Assembly: GCF_011064615.1 (NCBI RefSeq)
Contig: NZ_JAALJH010000004.1
Coordinates: 62,001 to 126,000 of the forward strand
Reading direction: 5' to 3'
Origin: Aquisphaera insulae
GTDB taxonomy: Bacteria; Planctomycetota; Planctomycetia; Isosphaerales; Isosphaeraceae
DNA: 64,000 nucleotides
Part shown: positions 52,907 through 61,749 of the stretch, piece after piece
Layout: every line of letters begins with the position of its first letter
How positions within the stretch are numbered: position 1 is the first letter of the stretch
Position numbers and translations under genes: made by a program
Notes under the pieces: model-generated
What the model saw: the letters and a program-made list of their open reading frames with translations, nothing else
Told to the model about the DNA's origin: nothing
Database searches by the model: none

Positions 52907-52950
52907 GGGGACCTGCTCGCGGCGAGTCCTCTCGCCGCGAGCAGGTCCCC
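52907..52950. repeat. Perfect 20-bp inverted repeat after the RHH gene
   Basis: Bases 52907-52926 are exactly complementary to 52931-52950 with a four-base loop (TCCT). It starts 18 bases after the RHH stop. There is no T run on either side, so it is not a classic intrinsic terminator. It could act as an RNase barrier, a Rho-independent stop of a different kind, or an operator for the RHH protein. Confidence 0.85.
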
Positions 52951-53016
52951 AGCGAGGAGCAATCGAGCTTGTTCGACCCGCGTGGCCGTGCGGCCACCCT
53001 CTGCTCCCAATTGCCC

Positions 53017-53045
53017 TTGAGTCGGACGTGACCGGCCGCTAGACT
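53017..53045 (+). promoter_or_regulatory. Promoter of tRNA-Asn
   Basis: TTGAGT (53017-53022), 17 bases, TAGACT (53040-53045). The end of the -10 is 12 bases before the tRNA start, which fits a short 5' leader. Both hexamers are 4 of 6 to consensus with optimum spacing. Confidence 0.62.
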
Positions 53046-53057
53046 CTATACAGTCAT

Positions 53058-53130
53058 TCCCCGATAGCTCAATCGGTAGAGCGAGCGGCTGTTAACCGCT
53101 AGGTTCAAGGTTCGAGTCCTTGTCGGGGAG
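53058..53130 (+). tRNA. tRNA-Asn (GTT)
   Basis: 73-nt cloverleaf. The acceptor stem TCCCCGA (53058-53064) pairs with TCGGGGA (53123-53129), followed by discriminator G53130. The anticodon arm is AGCGG-CTGTTAA-CCGCT with anticodon GTT at 53091-53093, and the T-arm contains GTTCGAGTC. CCA is not encoded. It is an isolated single-gene unit with its own promoter and terminator. Confidence 0.97.
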
Positions 53131-53132
53131 CT

Positions 53133-53169
53133 GGGCTTGCCGTCTTCTCAAGACTCGGCAAGCCCTTTT
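53133..53169 (+). terminator. Intrinsic terminator after tRNA-Asn
   Basis: A perfect 10-bp stem (53133-53142 with 53156-53165) with further pairing in its loop is followed by TTTTC. It starts two bases after the tRNA. Confidence 0.85.
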
Positions 53170-53265
53170 CTGCGCGCCGCGGCTTGATCGCTGCTCCCGG
53201 TTGCTTCCGCTCGATCCCTCGTCTCATGATGGACAGGGATGATCGATGGAGGAGGAGCCAGGCCG

Positions 53266-54660
53266 ATGCCACCCTACTTCCGGGATGCGGCTGACTACGG
53301 CGAGTGGTGGTTCCATTCCGGCGTCGCCTTGGGCGGCGAGAGCGCGGGGGAGACGTTCCGACTCCTCCACGAGCAGCTCTCCGAGGCGGGGGCGTGCGTG
53401 CTCGTCGTCCTCAGGTTCCTCGACGAGAACGAGCGTGGCATCGACCCCGCATTCTGGCGGCGAACATTCGTATTCGGCCATGTCGGTCTTCAGGTGCACC
53501 ACACGTTGCGGGCGCTGGACGCGATCGGCGCGACCGGCGTCGTGAACGCCCTGAAGGGGACGACAGGATCGCCTTCGCCGTTCGACGTGGCCCGGATGAT
53601 GATCGCGTCCGGGGATTACGACTCCCCGGAAGTTCACGCGATGATCCAGGATCTGCGTACGGGCATTCTTGCCGGCGCCTCGCACGTCCTGGGGGACCCG
53701 CCGCCGTCCGGCCTTCTCCCCCCGCCGAATGCCCCCGCGGGGGCGGAGACGCGGGAGGAGGTCGGGCGGCTCCTGGAAGCGTACTGCATCGCTCATCAGG
53801 ACGACCTCGCGGCCGACGCCGCCCGCCATGGCGACCCTCGCCGGTCTGTCGGATTCGATCCCCAAGTCTCAGCCGAACAGAGGGCCAGGCGAATCAGGCG
53901 GCTGGGCTGGCTCAAGCGTCAGCGATCCGAGATTGCCATCCTCAGGGCTCGGCTGGAGGACCTCAAGATCACCGCCTCTCGAGAGGCCCCGGAATCACCT
54001 CGCCTCAACACGAAGGTCCGAAAAGTCCTGGAGGATTACGATCGCTACCGTGAAGGCGCTGAAGAGGATCGAACCCCCGAGGTCGCGGCCTGGATCGAAG
54101 AGGTTGAACGCTTCCGGGCCGAGAACCCGGCCCCCTTCCACCCGAGGGCCACTCATGACGAGGAACTGGCCAGGCGGCTCGCGGCCATCGGCTCTCATGA
54201 CGTGGCATATGACAACTTTTCCATGTCCATCCGATGGGAAGCACCGGCTGGTCTCGAATGCGACGGCACGTCCATGGGACTCGTTTTCCGTCGCGGTCAT
54301 TTCCGACAACGTCCCTCCGAGCTGGTCGCCGATCAGGCCCTCAGGGCCCTTTGTGACGCCTGGGACGAGCTTCGTCGGCGCTGGCCGCCCGTCCGCGACA
54401 AGCTACGGTCGTACCTCATCGAGGACCTTCGACGCGATCTCCGGCAGCTTCCGGAAGACGAGCGCATGGTTTACGAGGAGGCCGGCGAGATCTCGGCGGC
54501 CAGGGTCTTCTCCGCCCTGACTTCGAGCCGGCTTTGCCTGGAATCGGAACCCGGAAATCCGGTGATTCGCATGGCCCTGCACGCCGGGGTCGCCTGGGAC
54601 GAGGAACGCCGCCTGGAGATCCCCTTCGATCGGGAGGGCCGCCTGGAATTCGAGCTCTGA
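53266..54660 (+). CDS. Cytosolic protein of unknown function
   Basis: 464 residues, not recognised. It has no signal peptide or membrane segment, is rich in Arg, Glu and Ala, and has helical stretches near 210-250 (a possible coiled coil) and 350-390. The N-terminus has YGEWWFHSGVALGGE, which is distinctive and aromatic. No catalytic motif is seen. The ATG at 53266 (MPPYFRDAADYG) has GGAGGAG eight bases upstream and is preferred to ATG 53239. It is convergent with glgX. Confidence 0.65.
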   Translation: MPPYFRDAADYGEWWFHSGVALGGESAGETFRLLHEQLSEAGACVLVVLRFLDENERGIDPAFWRRTFVFGHVGLQVHHTLRALDAIGATGVVNALKGTTGSPSPFDVARMMIASGDYDSPEVHAMIQDLRTGILAGASHVLGDPPPSGLLPPPNAPAGAETREEVGRLLEAYCIAHQDDLAADAARHGDPRRSVGFDPQVSAEQRARRIRRLGWLKRQRSEIAILRARLEDLKITASREAPESPRLNTKVRKVLEDYDRYREGAEEDRTPEVAAWIEEVERFRAENPAPFHPRATHDEELARRLAAIGSHDVAYDNFSMSIRWEAPAGLECDGTSMGLVFRRGHFRQRPSELVADQALRALCDAWDELRRRWPPVRDKLRSYLIEDLRRDLRQLPEDERMVYEEAGEISAARVFSALTSSRLCLESEPGNPVIRMALHAGVAWDEERRLEIPFDREGRLEFEL

Positions 54661-54681
54661 AACGGCCTCGGCGCGGGCGGC

Positions 54682-56796
54682 TCACGGCTCGGACACGAGG
54701 ATGAGCATGGCCCGATGGGGCACCTCATGGACCTGACCGACGAGGACGATCGGACCGCATCCGGGGTCCTCGATGTCGTGCGGCGGTTCGAGCGACGTGT
54801 CGACGGCCCGGCGCCAGGCACGTCCGGAAGGGGAAGCCGGGATCCGGAAAGAAAGGGGCAGGTCCCCCCCGTTCATCGCCACGTAGACATCCTGGTCCAC
54901 GACGCCCGGGCGATCGCAGCGCCGGCCGTCGAGGGCAAAGGCGATCGCCCGGCTGGCCTCGGAGAAATCCGGATGGGCGGGCTCGGTCCCGTGCCAGAGG
55001 ATCTCCGGAGGGCTCCCGCCCGCCCCGCCCTTGAAGAACGACCGTCTCCGGAGGCAAGGGTGGGCTTTCCGGAACGCGATCATTTTCTGAACGAAGCGGA
55101 GGAAGCCCGAGTTGCGTTCGCGGAGCATCCAGTCGATCCAGCTCGTCCGGTTGTCCTGGCACCATGCGTTGTTGTTGCCGCCCTGACTGCGGAGGAATTC
55201 GTCTCCCCCCAGGATCATCGGCACACCCTGGGAAACGAGGAGCGTCGCCATCAGATTCCGCACTTGCCGGGCGCGGAGTGCGAGCACTTCGGCGTCTTCC
55301 GTCGGCCCCTCGACCCCGCAGTTCCAACTGAAGTTTGCGTCGTTGCCGTCCCGATTCCCCTCGCCGTTGGCCTCGTTGTGCTTGAGGTTGTAAGAGACCA
55401 GGTCGTGCAGGCTGAACCCGTCGTGGCAGCAGATGAAGTTGATCGAATGGAGCGGGCCGCGGCCGGTGAAGAGGTCGTCGCTGCCGCAGATGCGGGTCGC
55501 CAGCGCCGAGGTCATGCCGGATTCGCCGCGCCAGAAGCGGCGGACGTCGTCGCGGTAGCGTCCGTTCCAGTCCGCCCAGCGATCCCCGCCGGGGAACGTG
55601 CCCACCTGGTAGAGGCCGGCGGCGTCCCAGGGCTCGGCGATCAGCTTCGTTCCATAGAGGAGAGAGTCCTCCGAGATCCGATTCACGGCCGGCGGGTTGA
55701 CGACCACGTTTCCTCGCCGGTCGCGGCCGAAGACCGAGGCCAGGTCGAAGCGGAAGCCGTCCACCCCGGCCTCCGCCACCCAGTTGCGCAGGCACGAGAC
55801 GATGTAATCGCGGACGACCGGGTGGTCGCTGTTGAACGTGTTCCCGCAGCCGGAGTAATTCAGATATCGGCCCCGGCCGTCGAGCATGTAGTAGAGCGAG
55901 TTATCGAGCCCGCGGAAGTTGTAGGTATCCCCGTCATCTCCCCCTTCCGCGGTATGGTTGAAGACGATGTCGAGGATCACCTCGATGCCGCGTCGGTGGA
56001 AGGCGTCCACCATGCCGCAGAACTCATCCCAGGGCTCGGACCGTTCGGGGCTGATGGCATAGGCGGACTTGGGCGCGCCGAAGGAGATCGGATTGTATCC
56101 CCAGTAATTCTTCAGCGACTCGCCGGTGAACGGGTTGACGAAGGGGCAGTCGTTCTCGTCGAACTCGTCGACCGGGAGCAGCTCCACGGCCGTGATGCCG
56201 AGCCACTCCAGGTAATCGATCTTCTCCGCGAGCCCGGCGTAGGTGCCCGGATGGCGGACGCCGGACGTCGGGTCGATCGTGAAACCGCGGACGTGCAGCT
56301 CGTAGATGATCGTATCCTCGAGCGGGATCCGCGGGTTCAGGACCCCTTCACGCTCCATCATCGCCTCGTTGAGCAGGCTCCGCCTCGGCGGGTCGCCGCC
56401 CTCTCCCCAGGCCCGGCCGCAGGAGAGGGCGCGGGCGTAGGGATCGAGGAGGATCTTGCTGGCGTCGAAGCGATGGCCGTTCCCCTCGGGCCCCTCGATC
56501 CGGTATCCGTAGCAGAACTCCTCGGGAAGGCCGCTCACCCGGATGTGCCAGTGGTCGCCCGTGCGATTGTACCGGTCATCGAGCGGGATTTCGGCGAGGG
56601 TCTTGCCGTCGCAGGGCTCCGACAGGACCAACCGGACGGCCGTCCCGTGGCGGCAGATCAGGGCGAAGTTCACCCCGTTGGGCATGAGGATCGCGCCCGG
56701 GGGCGTCGGATTGCCGCGGCTGACGGTCAGGATCCGTTCCCCATAGCGGAATTCCGTGAGGAAAGGGAAGGGCGCGGGGTGGTCGTCGTGGAGCAT
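54682..56796 (-). CDS. glgX: Glycogen debranching enzyme GlgX-like
   Basis: GH13 subfamily 11 isoamylase-type enzyme that cuts alpha-1,6 branches of glycogen limit dextrin. The 704-residue product has an N-terminal CBM48 (GVNFALICRHGTAVRLVL, about 40-130). The GH13 barrel has region I DIVFNHTAEG, region II GFRFDLASVF (catalytic Asp), region III LIAEPWD (catalytic Glu) and region IV FICCHDG. A further hallmark is the NHNEANGEGNRDG-like NLKHNEANGEGN. The ATG at 56796 (MLHDDHPAPFPF) is chosen; upstream frame sequence is from the neighbour. Confidence 0.94.
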   Translation of the reverse strand: MLHDDHPAPFPFLTEFRYGERILTVSRGNPTPPGAILMPNGVNFALICRHGTAVRLVLSEPCDGKTLAEIPLDDRYNRTGDHWHIRVSGLPEEFCYGYRIEGPEGNGHRFDASKILLDPYARALSCGRAWGEGGDPPRRSLLNEAMMEREGVLNPRIPLEDTIIYELHVRGFTIDPTSGVRHPGTYAGLAEKIDYLEWLGITAVELLPVDEFDENDCPFVNPFTGESLKNYWGYNPISFGAPKSAYAISPERSEPWDEFCGMVDAFHRRGIEVILDIVFNHTAEGGDDGDTYNFRGLDNSLYYMLDGRGRYLNYSGCGNTFNSDHPVVRDYIVSCLRNWVAEAGVDGFRFDLASVFGRDRRGNVVVNPPAVNRISEDSLLYGTKLIAEPWDAAGLYQVGTFPGGDRWADWNGRYRDDVRRFWRGESGMTSALATRICGSDDLFTGRGPLHSINFICCHDGFSLHDLVSYNLKHNEANGEGNRDGNDANFSWNCGVEGPTEDAEVLALRARQVRNLMATLLVSQGVPMILGGDEFLRSQGGNNNAWCQDNRTSWIDWMLRERNSGFLRFVQKMIAFRKAHPCLRRRSFFKGGAGGSPPEILWHGTEPAHPDFSEASRAIAFALDGRRCDRPGVVDQDVYVAMNGGDLPLSFRIPASPSGRAWRRAVDTSLEPPHDIEDPGCGPIVLVGQVHEVPHRAMLILVSEP

Positions 56797-56822
56797 GTTC
56801 GGAACATCGGCCTCGCGGGGTG

Positions 56823-58883
56823 TCACCAGATCTTGACGCGACGGTCGGCCGGCAGCCAGAGCTTGTCCCCTTCCTTCACGCCGAAGGTCGAGTAGAACTC
56901 CGGCAGGTTGCGAAGGACGCCGTTGCAGCGGAATTCGGCCGGCGAGTGGGGATCGGTGGCGAGCCGCCGGGCCAGCTCGGCGTCGCGGAACTTGGCACGC
57001 CAGACCTGGGCCCAGCCCGTGAAGAACCGCTGGTCCCCGGTCAGGCCGTCGATGACCGGTGCGTCCTTGCCGTTCAGCGACCTGCGATACGCCTGATGGG
57101 CGATGGACAGGCCGCCCAGGTCGCCGATGTTCTCGCCGATCGTCAGGGCGCCGTTCACCTTCTGCCCGGGCAACTGGGCGGGCTCGAACTCGTTGTACTG
57201 GGCGATGAGCTTCTTCGTCCGCTCCTCGAACTGCTTGCGATCGGCGTCCGTCCACCAGCTCACCATGTTGCCGTCGCCGTCGGACTTCGAGCCCTGGTCG
57301 TCGAACCCGTGGCCGATCTCGTGGCCGATCACCGCCCCGATGCCGCCGTAGTTCACCGCGTCGTCGGCCTCGAGATTGAAAAACGGTGGCTGGAGGATCG
57401 CGGCGGGGAAGACGATCTCATTCATCCCCGAGCTGTAATAGGCATTCACCGTCTGAGGGGTCATCATCCATTCGTCGCGGTCCACCGGCTTGCCCAGCTT
57501 GGCGAAATTCCGCGCGGTCTCGAAGGCCGCCGCGCGACGGACGTTGCCCACGAGATCATCCTTCCTGATCTCCAGCGCCGAGTAGTCTCGCCATCGATCC
57601 GGATAGCCGATCTTGGGCCGAAACTTGGCGAGCTTGTCCAGGGCCTTCTGGCGCGTCTCGGGGCCCATCCATTCGAGCCGGGTGATATCCTCGCGATAGG
57701 CCTCGATCAGGTTCTCGACGAGCTTCTTCATCCGCTCCTTGGCCTCGGGAGGGAAGTGGCGGGCGACGTAGCTCTTCCCCACGGCCTCTCCCATCGCCGT
57801 GCCAACCAGCGCGACCCCGCGCTTCCACCGCGGGCGGTTCTCCGGCGCCCCGGTGAGCACGCGTCCGCTGAAGTTGAAGTTCTCGTCGACGAACGCCTTG
57901 CTGAGATAGGGGGCGGCGTCGTGGATGAGCTGCCACTTCAGCCAGGTCTTCCACCGATCCAAGGAGCCCTTCTCGAGCACCGACGAGGCCGCCGTCAGGT
58001 AGTCCGGCTGTCGGACGATGACCTCCTCGACCAGATTCTCGGGCGCCCCCGCGTTCCTCAACCACTCCGACCAGTCGATCGCCGGGGCCAGCGCCGCCAG
58101 GTCCTTGCGATGTTTCTTGTTGTACGTGAGGGTCCGATCGCGGGTCTTGACCCGGTCCCAGTGGTGCGAAGCCAGCTCGGTCTCCAGCGCCATGACCTCG
58201 GCCGCTGCTTCCTTCGGGTCCGCGACCCCTGCCAGCCGCAACATCGCCTCGACGTGGTGGACGAACTTCTCGCGGATCGGCTTGAACTTCGGATCGCGAT
58301 AGTATGATTCGTCCGGAAGGCTGATCCCGCTCTGGGATAGGTTCACGATGTAGCGGTCGGACTGCTTGTCGTCGGTGCGGACCGAGACTCCAATGAACCC
58401 GCCGACTCCTTCCCTCTGAAGCTTCGCGATCAGGCCGAGCAACTCGGCCCGATCCTTGATGGCGTCGATGGCGGCGAGGTCCGCCTTGATGGGCTCGATC
58501 CCGAGGGCGTCTGCCCGCGCCTCGTCCGCGAAGCTGGCGAAGAGGTCGCCGATCTTCCGCGTCTCGGATCCCTCCGGTGCATTGGCCTTCGCGGCATCCT
58601 CGATGATCGAGCGGAGATCGGCCTCGCTCTTCTCCAGGAGCTGCACGAAGGACCCGTACATCGAACGGTCCGCCGGGATCTCGGTCCGCCCGATCCAGCC
58701 CCCATTGACGTGACGGAAGAAGTCATCCTGGGGCCTGACCGCCGGATCGATCCCGTCGGCCGTGATCCCGGAACGCCGGACGGAAGGAGAGCCACCGTCA
58801 CCAGCCCTCGCTTCGACCTGTGCCAGGATGGCGATGACCAGGAACGCAATCAGCTTGCCCGATGGACTTGTCATCGCTTTCAT
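56823..58883 (-). CDS. M13 family (neprilysin/PepO-like) metallopeptidase
   Basis: Secreted zinc endopeptidase, 686 residues, with an N-terminal signal or anchor (about 5-25). The zinc motif HEIGH is at 521-525 (VIGHEIGHGFDDQG), and the third ligand Glu584 with Asp588 lies in ENIGDLGG. The substrate-binding motif NAYYSSGMNEIVFPA is typical of M13. It ends RVKIW, the conserved C-terminal W of the family. The start is ATG 58883 (MKAMTSP) or 58874. It follows the CXXCH lipoprotein gene by 47 bases and is probably co-transcribed. Confidence 0.95.
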   Translation of the reverse strand: MKAMTSPSGKLIAFLVIAILAQVEARAGDGGSPSVRRSGITADGIDPAVRPQDDFFRHVNGGWIGRTEIPADRSMYGSFVQLLEKSEADLRSIIEDAAKANAPEGSETRKIGDLFASFADEARADALGIEPIKADLAAIDAIKDRAELLGLIAKLQREGVGGFIGVSVRTDDKQSDRYIVNLSQSGISLPDESYYRDPKFKPIREKFVHHVEAMLRLAGVADPKEAAAEVMALETELASHHWDRVKTRDRTLTYNKKHRKDLAALAPAIDWSEWLRNAGAPENLVEEVIVRQPDYLTAASSVLEKGSLDRWKTWLKWQLIHDAAPYLSKAFVDENFNFSGRVLTGAPENRPRWKRGVALVGTAMGEAVGKSYVARHFPPEAKERMKKLVENLIEAYREDITRLEWMGPETRQKALDKLAKFRPKIGYPDRWRDYSALEIRKDDLVGNVRRAAAFETARNFAKLGKPVDRDEWMMTPQTVNAYYSSGMNEIVFPAAILQPPFFNLEADDAVNYGGIGAVIGHEIGHGFDDQGSKSDGDGNMVSWWTDADRKQFEERTKKLIAQYNEFEPAQLPGQKVNGALTIGENIGDLGGLSIAHQAYRRSLNGKDAPVIDGLTGDQRFFTGWAQVWRAKFRDAELARRLATDPHSPAEFRCNGVLRNLPEFYSTFGVKEGDKLWLPADRRVKIW

Positions 58884-58930
58884 CCTGTATTCCACGCGTG
58901 ATGTCCTGCTCAGCGTCGTCTCGAGATCGA

Positions 58931-59569
58931 TCAGCGGCCCGCCGTCCCGTTCGCAGGCGGTGCTCCCGGACCACCGGGAGGAGGGCCTCCACCAGGGCCA
59001 CCGGGAGGAGGACCTCCACCGGGACCGCCGGGAGGAGGACCTCCACCAGGACCACCGGGGCCGCCGGGACCACCAGGGCGAGGCCCGCCGGGAGGACCCA
59101 TCATACGATGCTCTCGGTGACAGGCCATGCACGAGTTCCCGAGGGCGTCGAGCGCAGCCTGGGTGTTCGCCCTGTCCTTTGCCTGCGCGGCCTTCTCCAG
59201 CGCGGCGGCATCGTCCGCGAACGTCTTGGTCAACTTCTCCCAGGACTCTTTCGAGCCGCGTGGTGGTTGCTGGCCACCGGACTCTCCGGCCAGCCGTGCA
59301 TATTCCTTGGCCTTCGTCTGGATCGCATCCCAGGCCGGCTCACCTTGTTTGAGGTCGGCGACCAGAGAGCCCTGGAGGGCCTGAGGATCTCGACCACCGA
59401 TCTTCACCATGATCTCATGGAGCCGGGAGGCCGGCCGCGGTGGAGGGCCGGTTTCCGGCCCGGCACCCACGCCGGGAGGCTCATTGGGGGACTCTCCGGC
59501 GCAGCCTGCGAGCACGGCGGCGAGGAGGACGACGAACGTTCCCGCCGACCGAGGACCACCAATCTTCAC
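58931..59569 (-). CDS. Lipoprotein with CXXCH motif and Gly/Pro-rich tail
   Basis: 212 residues. A signal sequence ends in the lipobox VLAGC with Cys23. The middle is helical (about 47-145) and resembles the cytochrome c'/c556 type, with a single haem-binding CXXCH at Cys147-Met-Ala-Cys150-His151 close to the end of the helices, the usual place in c'-type cytochromes. The tail (about 156-212) is a Gly/Pro repeat (GPGGGPPPG units). Haem attachment would need the Ccm system, not seen here. Its role in electron transfer is an inference. Confidence 0.7.
   Translation of the reverse strand: MKIGGPRSAGTFVVLLAAVLAGCAGESPNEPPGVGAGPETGPPPRPASRLHEIMVKIGGRDPQALQGSLVADLKQGEPAWDAIQTKAKEYARLAGESGGQQPPRGSKESWEKLTKTFADDAAALEKAAQAKDRANTQAALDALGNSCMACHREHRMMGPPGGPRPGGPGGPGGPGGGPPPGGPGGGPPPGGPGGGPPPGGPGAPPANGTAGR
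58971..59051 (-). repeat. 27-bp tandem repeat coding for the Gly/Pro tail
   Basis: Three imperfect 27-base units (58971, 58998, 59025) with part of a fourth, encoding nine residues of Gly and Pro (unit GPGGGPPPG) at the C-terminus of the CXXCH lipoprotein. They are GC-rich and prone to slippage. Confidence 0.85.
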
Positions 59570-59760
59570 GGCCTTCTCCTCAAAGCAGATCGATCTTCAC
59601 GTGGATTTCATCATCGAATTGCGCGAAAAAAAACCGAACCGCCTCCTCGACCGAGATCGGGAGGGGTTCGGAATTTCTTGGTCGCTCAGGTTCGATCCAG
59701 CCCCAGGGAATGAGAGGTGCGGGGAGATCGACAAGGTTCGAGGTTCATTCGGAAAACGAC

Positions 59761-59958
59761 TCAACGGTCAGAGCCCGACCGTTCACTGGCCCGACCACCG
59801 CGGGTGGAATTCGCGTAGCTCGCCGTCAGCATGCCCAGCAGCGCGGCGCGACGGCCAGCACGCGTCGACTTGCCCCCTCGACGCACCCGAGCCACGGCCC
59901 CAGCCCATTCGAATCCGCCATGCAAAGGTGCGTTCTTCTTGGATTTCGGTTCACTCAT
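59761..59958 (-). CDS. Possible small basic protein
   Basis: 65 codons from ATG 59958 with GGGAG nine bases upstream. The product is very basic (MSEPKSKKNAPLHGG, VRRGGKSTRAGRR) with no recognised domain. Basic composition is common in chance frames of GC-rich DNA, so support is limited to the SD. Confidence 0.25.
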   Translation of the reverse strand: MSEPKSKKNAPLHGGFEWAGAVARVRRGGKSTRAGRRAALLGMLTASYANSTRGGRASERSGSDR

Positions 59959-60395
59959 CGACAAGAACTCCCACGAGCAGAAACGCGACCTCTTGAGGAT
60001 AGGTCAACGCTCCACAATCCATCGAGCCGGAAAGGAACCCGAATTCCCGCCGGCAGCGCCATCCTGGCTTCGATCAGCTCCACCGGGGATCAACGCGCCC
60101 CGGGAGGTACAACGACGACCGGACTTCGAAGTCACTTGCGGAACAAACCTCTAGGATTATGTCCCTGGCCACGCCTCGCAGTGGCCGTCAAGCCTTCGGA
60201 AACCAGTGATGTCCCTATCACATCGGACAAGGGACACGCTATTGTTGACCCTGATCGTCACGGTTTGACGGATCAATCGAAGAAACCAGCCCCGCATAAC
60301 CGGAGGAGTCGCCCTCATACCCCGGTGATTCGGCTTTTTCTTGTTGCCCCGCCTCTACCCCGGTAACTCTATCAGTCCTCCCCAGGGTCGTCTAG

Positions 60396-60416
60396 AAAAA
60401 AAGCGGCTCCGCCCGC
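60396..60416 (-). terminator. Possible terminator of the CPBP protease gene
   Basis: On the minus strand a short stem (GCGG with CCGC, six-base loop) is followed by seven T residues (plus-strand A run 60396-60402). It is 176 bases past the CPBP stop. The stem is short, so this is tentative. Confidence 0.35.
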
Positions 60417-60591
60417 GAATTGCACGACTTGCAACAGCCGCGGCCTCACGACCCACTCGCCTGGAGCAACCGACCGGGTCCCCGAGCCCCGCAATGGCGA
60501 ACGCCGAACGGAACCCGAATGAGGCCCTCGAGCCCAGTCCTGCCATCCGTATCACGGACGCCGGCCATGCCTTATCATCTTATAATAAGCC

Positions 60592-61749
60592 TTAAATCCC
60601 CAACAACCATTCGCACACCCAGGAAAAACAGCCAATAAAGGCCGTTTTCGGAATCCCCTTGAGCGCAGGAGCTCCATGAGGCTGGAGAGCCTGTAGCAAC
60701 ATGACCATGGTGCTGAAGCCATTGAACGTTCCATGCATCGCGATCACCGTCAGGAGGTGACCCGTCTTCTGATAGACGACCCCCAGGGCGAGCGACAGCA
60801 GGAAGATCGCGATCGGCGCCGGCCACTGCAGCCAGTGCAGCGAGGCGAAGACGACCGAGGTGAGGACGATCCCCATCCAGATCCCCACCCGATCCTCCGG
60901 GCCGGCCGCCGCGGGCGGCGTGCTCACGTCCGCAGGTTCCACGAGTGTTTCCCCAGGAATGGGGGGGACGTCCGACGCGGCAGGGAGGCCCGGGGCGTCG
61001 GCCTCCTCGAGTTCCCAGGGACCTTGCGAGGGTACGTCCGCGTCGTCGACCATCGGGTCCCGGCGCGCGTCGATCTCGCTCGAGGGGCCGCCTGCGGTCG
61101 AGACCTTGATCAGCCAACGCTGGAGGATTCCGCGAAAGAGGATCTCCTCGACCATCGGAGCGAGGATCATGGTGGAGACCAGGGCGAGCGCCGCGGACCC
61201 GACGGTCAGCTCGCCCATGAGCATCTCCTCAACCGGATGCTTTTGGGGCGACCAGATCCGGACGGCCAGCGCCTGGATCGCCAGGACGCCGGGAGTCGCC
61301 ATCAGGCCCCCGACGATACCGAGCCTCACCTGGCGGCCCCAATCGTTCCCGGCTAGCCCCAGGTCGGACCAGTTCGCCCCGCAGGTCAGCCGGAGCAGGA
61401 CCGGCGCCAGGAGGACCGTCAGGCCGCTCACGATGGCCACCGGCGCGAGCACATCCACGCCCCCAAAAGGCTCCTTCGTCGCGGCCGCGGCCGCGGGGTC
61501 GGTCGACCCCTCGTACACTCGTTTCACGGTCGAACCGAGGAGGACGTAGAGCAGGCAAACCGCCACCACGCTGAGAAAACCCCAGGGTGCGGGGCGAGGG
61601 AAGGGCTCCTTCCGATCCTCGAGGATCGGTCGACGCGTCCAGAGCCTCCCGATCGCCCAGGCCCAACTCGCGAGCATGCCGATGAACCACAACAGGACGA
61701 ACGTCTCGACGGCCGCGAAAAGGACTGATCCGAGGGTGATGCGATCCAT
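60592..61749 (-). CDS. CPBP family intramembrane protease with acidic insert
   Basis: 385 residues, seven or more hydrophobic segments. The CAAX/Abi motifs are Glu201-Glu202 with Arg206 (VEEILFRG), Phe301...His305 (FASLHW) and His339...Asn343 (HGTFNG). Between motif 1 and motif 2 is an insert of about 70 residues (215-287), acidic and Pro-rich, that is not usual in the family. Such proteases cleave prenylated or membrane peptides, and some act in bacteriocin immunity. The ATG at 61749 is the frame start (MDRITLGSVL). Confidence 0.9.
   Translation of the reverse strand: MDRITLGSVLFAAVETFVLLWFIGMLASWAWAIGRLWTRRPILEDRKEPFPRPAPWGFLSVVAVCLLYVLLGSTVKRVYEGSTDPAAAAATKEPFGGVDVLAPVAIVSGLTVLLAPVLLRLTCGANWSDLGLAGNDWGRQVRLGIVGGLMATPGVLAIQALAVRIWSPQKHPVEEMLMGELTVGSAALALVSTMILAPMVEEILFRGILQRWLIKVSTAGGPSSEIDARRDPMVDDADVPSQGPWELEEADAPGLPAASDVPPIPGETLVEPADVSTPPAAAGPEDRVGIWMGIVLTSVVFASLHWLQWPAPIAIFLLSLALGVVYQKTGHLLTVIAMHGTFNGFSTMVMLLQALQPHGAPALKGIPKTAFIGCFSWVCEWLLGI

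Larger units (their letters stand above)
59570..60591. other. Gene-free region of about 1 kb
   Basis: The largest gap in the window, visibly lower in GC than neighbours. It contains one weak minus-strand frame (59761-59958, listed apart), inverted repeats GGCCAC/GTGGCC (60168-60187), TGTCCCT/AGGGACA (60210-60236), CGTCA/TGACG (60256-60270), and a T-run hairpin on minus (60396-60416). I see no known RNA gene. It may be a degraded gene or a structured RNA. Confidence 0.5.

Noticed and set aside
54682..57255. GlgX as an 857-residue protein starting inside the M13 gene
   Set aside because: The first 153 codons overlap the M13 gene and have no GlgX sequence; the ATG at 56796 gives the normal length.
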